Shown: positions 60,974-64,000 of the stretch, in pieces
How positions within the stretch are numbered: the first letter of the stretch is position 1
How the letters are laid out: each line of letters opens with the position of its first letter
NCBI GenBank assembly: GCA_010909725.1
Contig: JAACMV010000005.1
Span: 558,001-622,000 of the forward strand
DNA: 64,000 nt
Reading direction: 5' to 3'
From: Picochlorum sp. 'celeri'
Lineage: Eukaryota; Chlorophyta; Trebouxiophyceae
Program-made: the position numbers and the translations under genes
The notes under the pieces: generated by a model
What the model was told of the DNA's origin: nothing
Seen by the model: only the letters and a program-made list of their open reading frames with translations
The model's database searches: none

Positions 60974-63516
60974 TTATCCATCCGCCAATTTCGTCAATAG
61001 TCTAGATTTTAATCCTCGACTTATATAAATGACGTCATCGACGCTGGGATAGCTATCAAATCCTCCTCGCCTTGTCACAACGTCTGATGGGCAGAAACTT
61101 GGTTTCACACTGCTGGAGCCAATGCTTTGCACCCAAGGAGATAGAGGATATCCCACAAATAATTGCTTCTGCGCTGTTCTCGAAATATTTTGGTACCTTG
61201 TCATCTTCTCTAGTGTACACAGAACTGTATGAGTGTCTGATAAGAGTGATTCTGTGGTCAGCCCTTCAAATATAGGATGGGTCATGAATCCTCTCAGCAA
61301 GGTGAGGCATTCCTGAACAACCCGTAGCCGTTTTAGATGGGATTTTTGCTCAGCATAGTCAAAACCATCTGGTAATGCAGGTTCAATAAGCATCATGTGC
61401 ATTCCCGGTTCTGTGCCGAGAGAACCTGATGCCCTATTTGCAGCATCTATGAGTTGCAGAGGTAATGATTTGGCAACAATGGTAGATGCATGCTCCTCTC
61501 CCACAAGGTCTGTCACATCTAGATTATGGAAATGTGACTCTTCTATGACACTTCGTAAAATCGCGTCTGCATGTCGCTCGAGAAGGCTGGCGAAGAAGGA
61601 CAGACACAGACGGATTGTGTCCCAGCAATGTTGGGATTCATCAGCCAAACAGAGGCACACACTTTGAACCAGTCTGTGTGACCACGCGCTCTCGCGAAAC
61701 TCGATATCAGCATTCTCCAACTTTTTCTGTACGATGCTGTGCCGGCGATGCGCTCGCGGCCGGAGCCTGGAAGGTGTCCTGTATTGGTTGTTTGCAAGCT
61801 GCTTTGAAGGAGACACGTTCAATTCTAAAGAGGCACTGCATTCCATGCTTGAAAGCACATCTTTGCTCTCCACCATGTTTAAAATTATCTGAATAAGCTT
61901 ATTCCTGTGCGCAGGAAACTTCATCAGAATCATCTGAAACGATTTTGACTGAAGAACTGGGACAAACATGGATGTCAACATGTCTGAATGCATCGAGGTG
62001 TTGAGCAACAGGAACTGAATAATCTTCTCCAGAGCGTGGTACGCCAACGTAGTATTCATCGGGGACAAAATCTTCAACAGATGTACAATGGCGGTTGTTA
62101 TGCTTTTCTTCGTCGATTGAATCATCTCATTCGGATCCCCAGACTCTTGGGCAAATTCCTCCAGTTTGTCTCTAATGCCCCCATCCACAACAAATTCGTT
62201 CAATATCGAAAACAGCGCATCTACAAACTTGAGGAAACTTTCAATATCTTCCTCACGAGTGATGTAGTTCCCCACAACACTCTTGGCATCTGTGTGTACC
62301 ACATGCACCATTGTTGATAGCAATAATATAGACACATCATTCAAGTTTGGTCTATTATTTCCTAGCTCTCGTTCTAAATTACCCAATACAGTTATTTGTA
62401 CATCATCAAACTGCATGCCAAATCGTTCCCTGACCAACTTGTACTCCTTGATGCAGTCTACATCTTTTCCATGCCCAGCAAGCCTTTCTGTCAATGAAAG
62501 TTGAGACCCTGTGTGTGGTGCCATCATGACAGGTACAATGCATGGTATACTAGCATCCTCCACCGAATTACTCTTCTCAAATGTGGGCGTCGTAGGCTGC
62601 TCGAGTACCAATGGGGAATTATCCCTAACACCACTTGATGGAGAATTCACCACTTTTCTAGCAACACCTCTCACCTGCAGTGCATTCCCCTCCACATCTG
62701 GTACTCCTGCAGCAGTCTTTAAAGGATCGATGTGCATCCTACTCACCCCACGATCATCTATTTGCATATTTGTTGCTTTGCTAGACTGCCGCCGCAGCTC
62801 ATCAATCTGCACCGAAGAAGAAAATCGATTCAGGCAAAAAACAAGACTAAAAACAAAAGGAAAAGGGCCCACAACAGTATCCAAAAAGCATACCTCTTGT
62901 TGCTTGAACATCAGCTGACGTTTGTAATTATTCACCTGACGCTGTAATTCAGACAACTGAGCTTGCTGTGGCATCATGATGACATCCCTCTGCTCAGCAT
63001 GTCCACTCTCCAAAACGGGAGCATTCACAGTCTGATGATGCTGTATTCCATTCCCTGTCGTTATTGCGACTACTGCTGCATTTATGGTACCATCCATCCG
63101 CCTCCCTTGAACGCTCGCTGTATCCAAGCTGCCAACACCAGCCTTCCTCTGTGCTGCAATCCTGGAAAACTTGCTCACAGCATTCCACTGCAGCCCACCC
63201 TGAGAGCCCCCAGGCTGCTCCATCTGAACCTTCAAAGCCTCTGTCTTTTCCACGCCAGTCTGAGGTACACCATGGCCAGCATTCTCTACCGTCGTATGCC
63301 GTGGGCTCCCCTGAGAAGGAGACAAGGTACCCTGGTGCTGACTCTGTGATTCACAGTTTGGTGCAATGTAAGGCATATGAAGAGTATATAAAAGCATAAA
63401 ACACACACATCCTGCCGTACCGCATCCTTTCTCGCCTTGTATTGTTCAACAACCTTGTCAATGGTAGAAAAGAATTCCTCGTCAAAATCTTCAAAGTCTT
63501 CGTCATCCATATCCAT
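60974..63516 (-). CDS. Large coiled-coil/helical protein, candidate ATR-interacting protein (ATRIP)
   Basis: Exons 63409-63516, 62894-63343 and 60974-62806 (introns 65 and 87 nt, both phase 0) give 796 aa. The acidic N-terminus (MDMDDEDFEDFDEEFF) resembles the RPA-binding patch of ATRIP. Ser/Gln-rich sequence follows, then a coiled coil (LSELQRQVNNYKRQLMFKQQ to IDELRRQS), then a long helical-repeat region with LVQSVCLCLADESQHCW and RVVQECLTLLRGFM. This order (acidic patch, coiled coil, HEAT-like repeats) is that of ATRIP, which brings ATR kinase to RPA-coated DNA. The match is by architecture, not by clear sequence identity. The second intron has no in-frame stop, so its retention would give a longer protein. 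Confidence 0.5.
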
Positions 63517-63920
63517 CTCTCCCTTCTAGTGGACACTCAACAGTATTCCATTAAATGTAATTTATGAAAGAAAAGATGCAGCAACGCAATTGAGAACCCC
63601 TGTATTGCTTGGTTGGTTCCAGCCTTGAGAGTCAAAAAGTTCTGTATATAAATCATTAAAAAAGGCGCGACATCTACATTTGAATTTGTGACTTCGCCAT
63701 CGGGCATGATCCTATTTTGTCCGTGCCGTCTTCCCTCAAATAGTTCAATTCAATATAATTTTACAGTTATTGGAAGAGAGTGCGCACGCAGTCTCTTGCT
63801 AGTAAAGAAGAGAAAGAACACGAAGAAGAAGCCGATTGAACATTTGAACTTTTTTCCTTGTTCACGGATACGCACTAGGTTTTTGACACCACTTGTTGCG
63901 TCAAATATCCATTTATCAAA
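63517..63920. other. Divergent promoter region at the right end
   Basis: 404 bp separate the ATRIP-like start from the ATG at 63921. It is AT-rich with no protein-like frame. It probably carries both promoters. Confidence 0.4.
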
Positions 63921-64000
63921 ATGGAATTTGGAAGTCAGGCTGCGCAGCATGATGCTGCGTTTAGCAATATCAGTGCAACGCCTGAAGCGTGCGAGCAGCG
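63921..64000 (+). CDS. Start of a gene leaving the window (partial)
   Basis: An ATG at 63921 preceded by ATCAAA opens a frame through the window end, beginning MEFGSQAAQHDAAF and continuing with Ala/Glu-containing, soluble sequence. Only 26 full codons are visible, so function is unknown, and it may be chance. Confidence 0.35.
   Translation, partial: MEFGSQAAQHDAAFSNISATPEACEQ

Noticed and set aside
1..64000. CRISPR arrays, bacterial operons or an integrated virus
   Set aside because: No regularly spaced repeats, spliceosomal introns throughout, and no capsid, polymerase or integrase-like frames were seen.

Overview
The window is nuclear DNA of a eukaryotic alga, most likely a green alga of prasinophyte type. 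Four genes point that way: a phototropin with two LOV domains and a kinase, an L-galactono-1,4-lactone dehydrogenase, a glucan water dikinase with tandem starch-binding domains, and a plastid-type J-domain/ferredoxin protein. Genes are dense and lie on both strands. Introns are few and short (about 60-150 nt), with GTACGT/GTATGC-like donors and CAG/TAG acceptors, and often sit near the 5' end. I assigned exons by reading splice sites and codon phase by eye. No rRNA or convincing tRNA gene was seen.

Layout. 0-13 kb: a 3'-truncated divergent sirtuin, an atypical SDR reductase, phototropin, a basic protein with a PP1-docking-like motif, a DAO-family oxidase, a small CX3C-rich protein, calmodulin and the co-repressor SIN3. 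13.2-20.5 kb: a complete KDZ (Kyakuja-Dileera-Zisupton) DNA transposon of about 7.3 kb. It has imperfect terminal inverted repeats, a 10-bp flanking direct repeat, an uninterrupted five-exon transposase, and a convergent passenger gene with AT-hooks. 21-31 kb: SEC23, a type I membrane protein, an MFS transporter, a serine/threonine dehydratase and GLDH. 31-39 kb: a tandem pair of CAP10 glycosyltransferases, OTU1 deubiquitinase, a chalcone-isomerase-fold protein, a DnaJ-ferredoxin protein and a small secreted protein.

40.6-48.6 kb holds three co-oriented genes suggestive of iron or redox handling. The first encodes a degenerate sigma-54-activator-like AAA+ region fused to a NapH-type membrane 4Fe-4S module. 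The second encodes a secreted, probably GPI-anchored protein with two EfeO/M75-like domains. The third encodes a ferric reductase/NOX-type flavocytochrome. 48.8-64 kb: ribosomal protein eL19, a secreted multidomain glycosidase, a PL14-like lyase, a small conserved-looking protein, GWD, a GalT/HIT-superfamily transferase, an ATRIP-like checkpoint candidate, and the start of a gene leaving the window.

The most unusual items are the intact KDZ element with its passenger gene, the AAA+/Fe-S fusion and the iron-type cluster around it, and the CAP10 pair, whose mosaic divergence suggests gene conversion.
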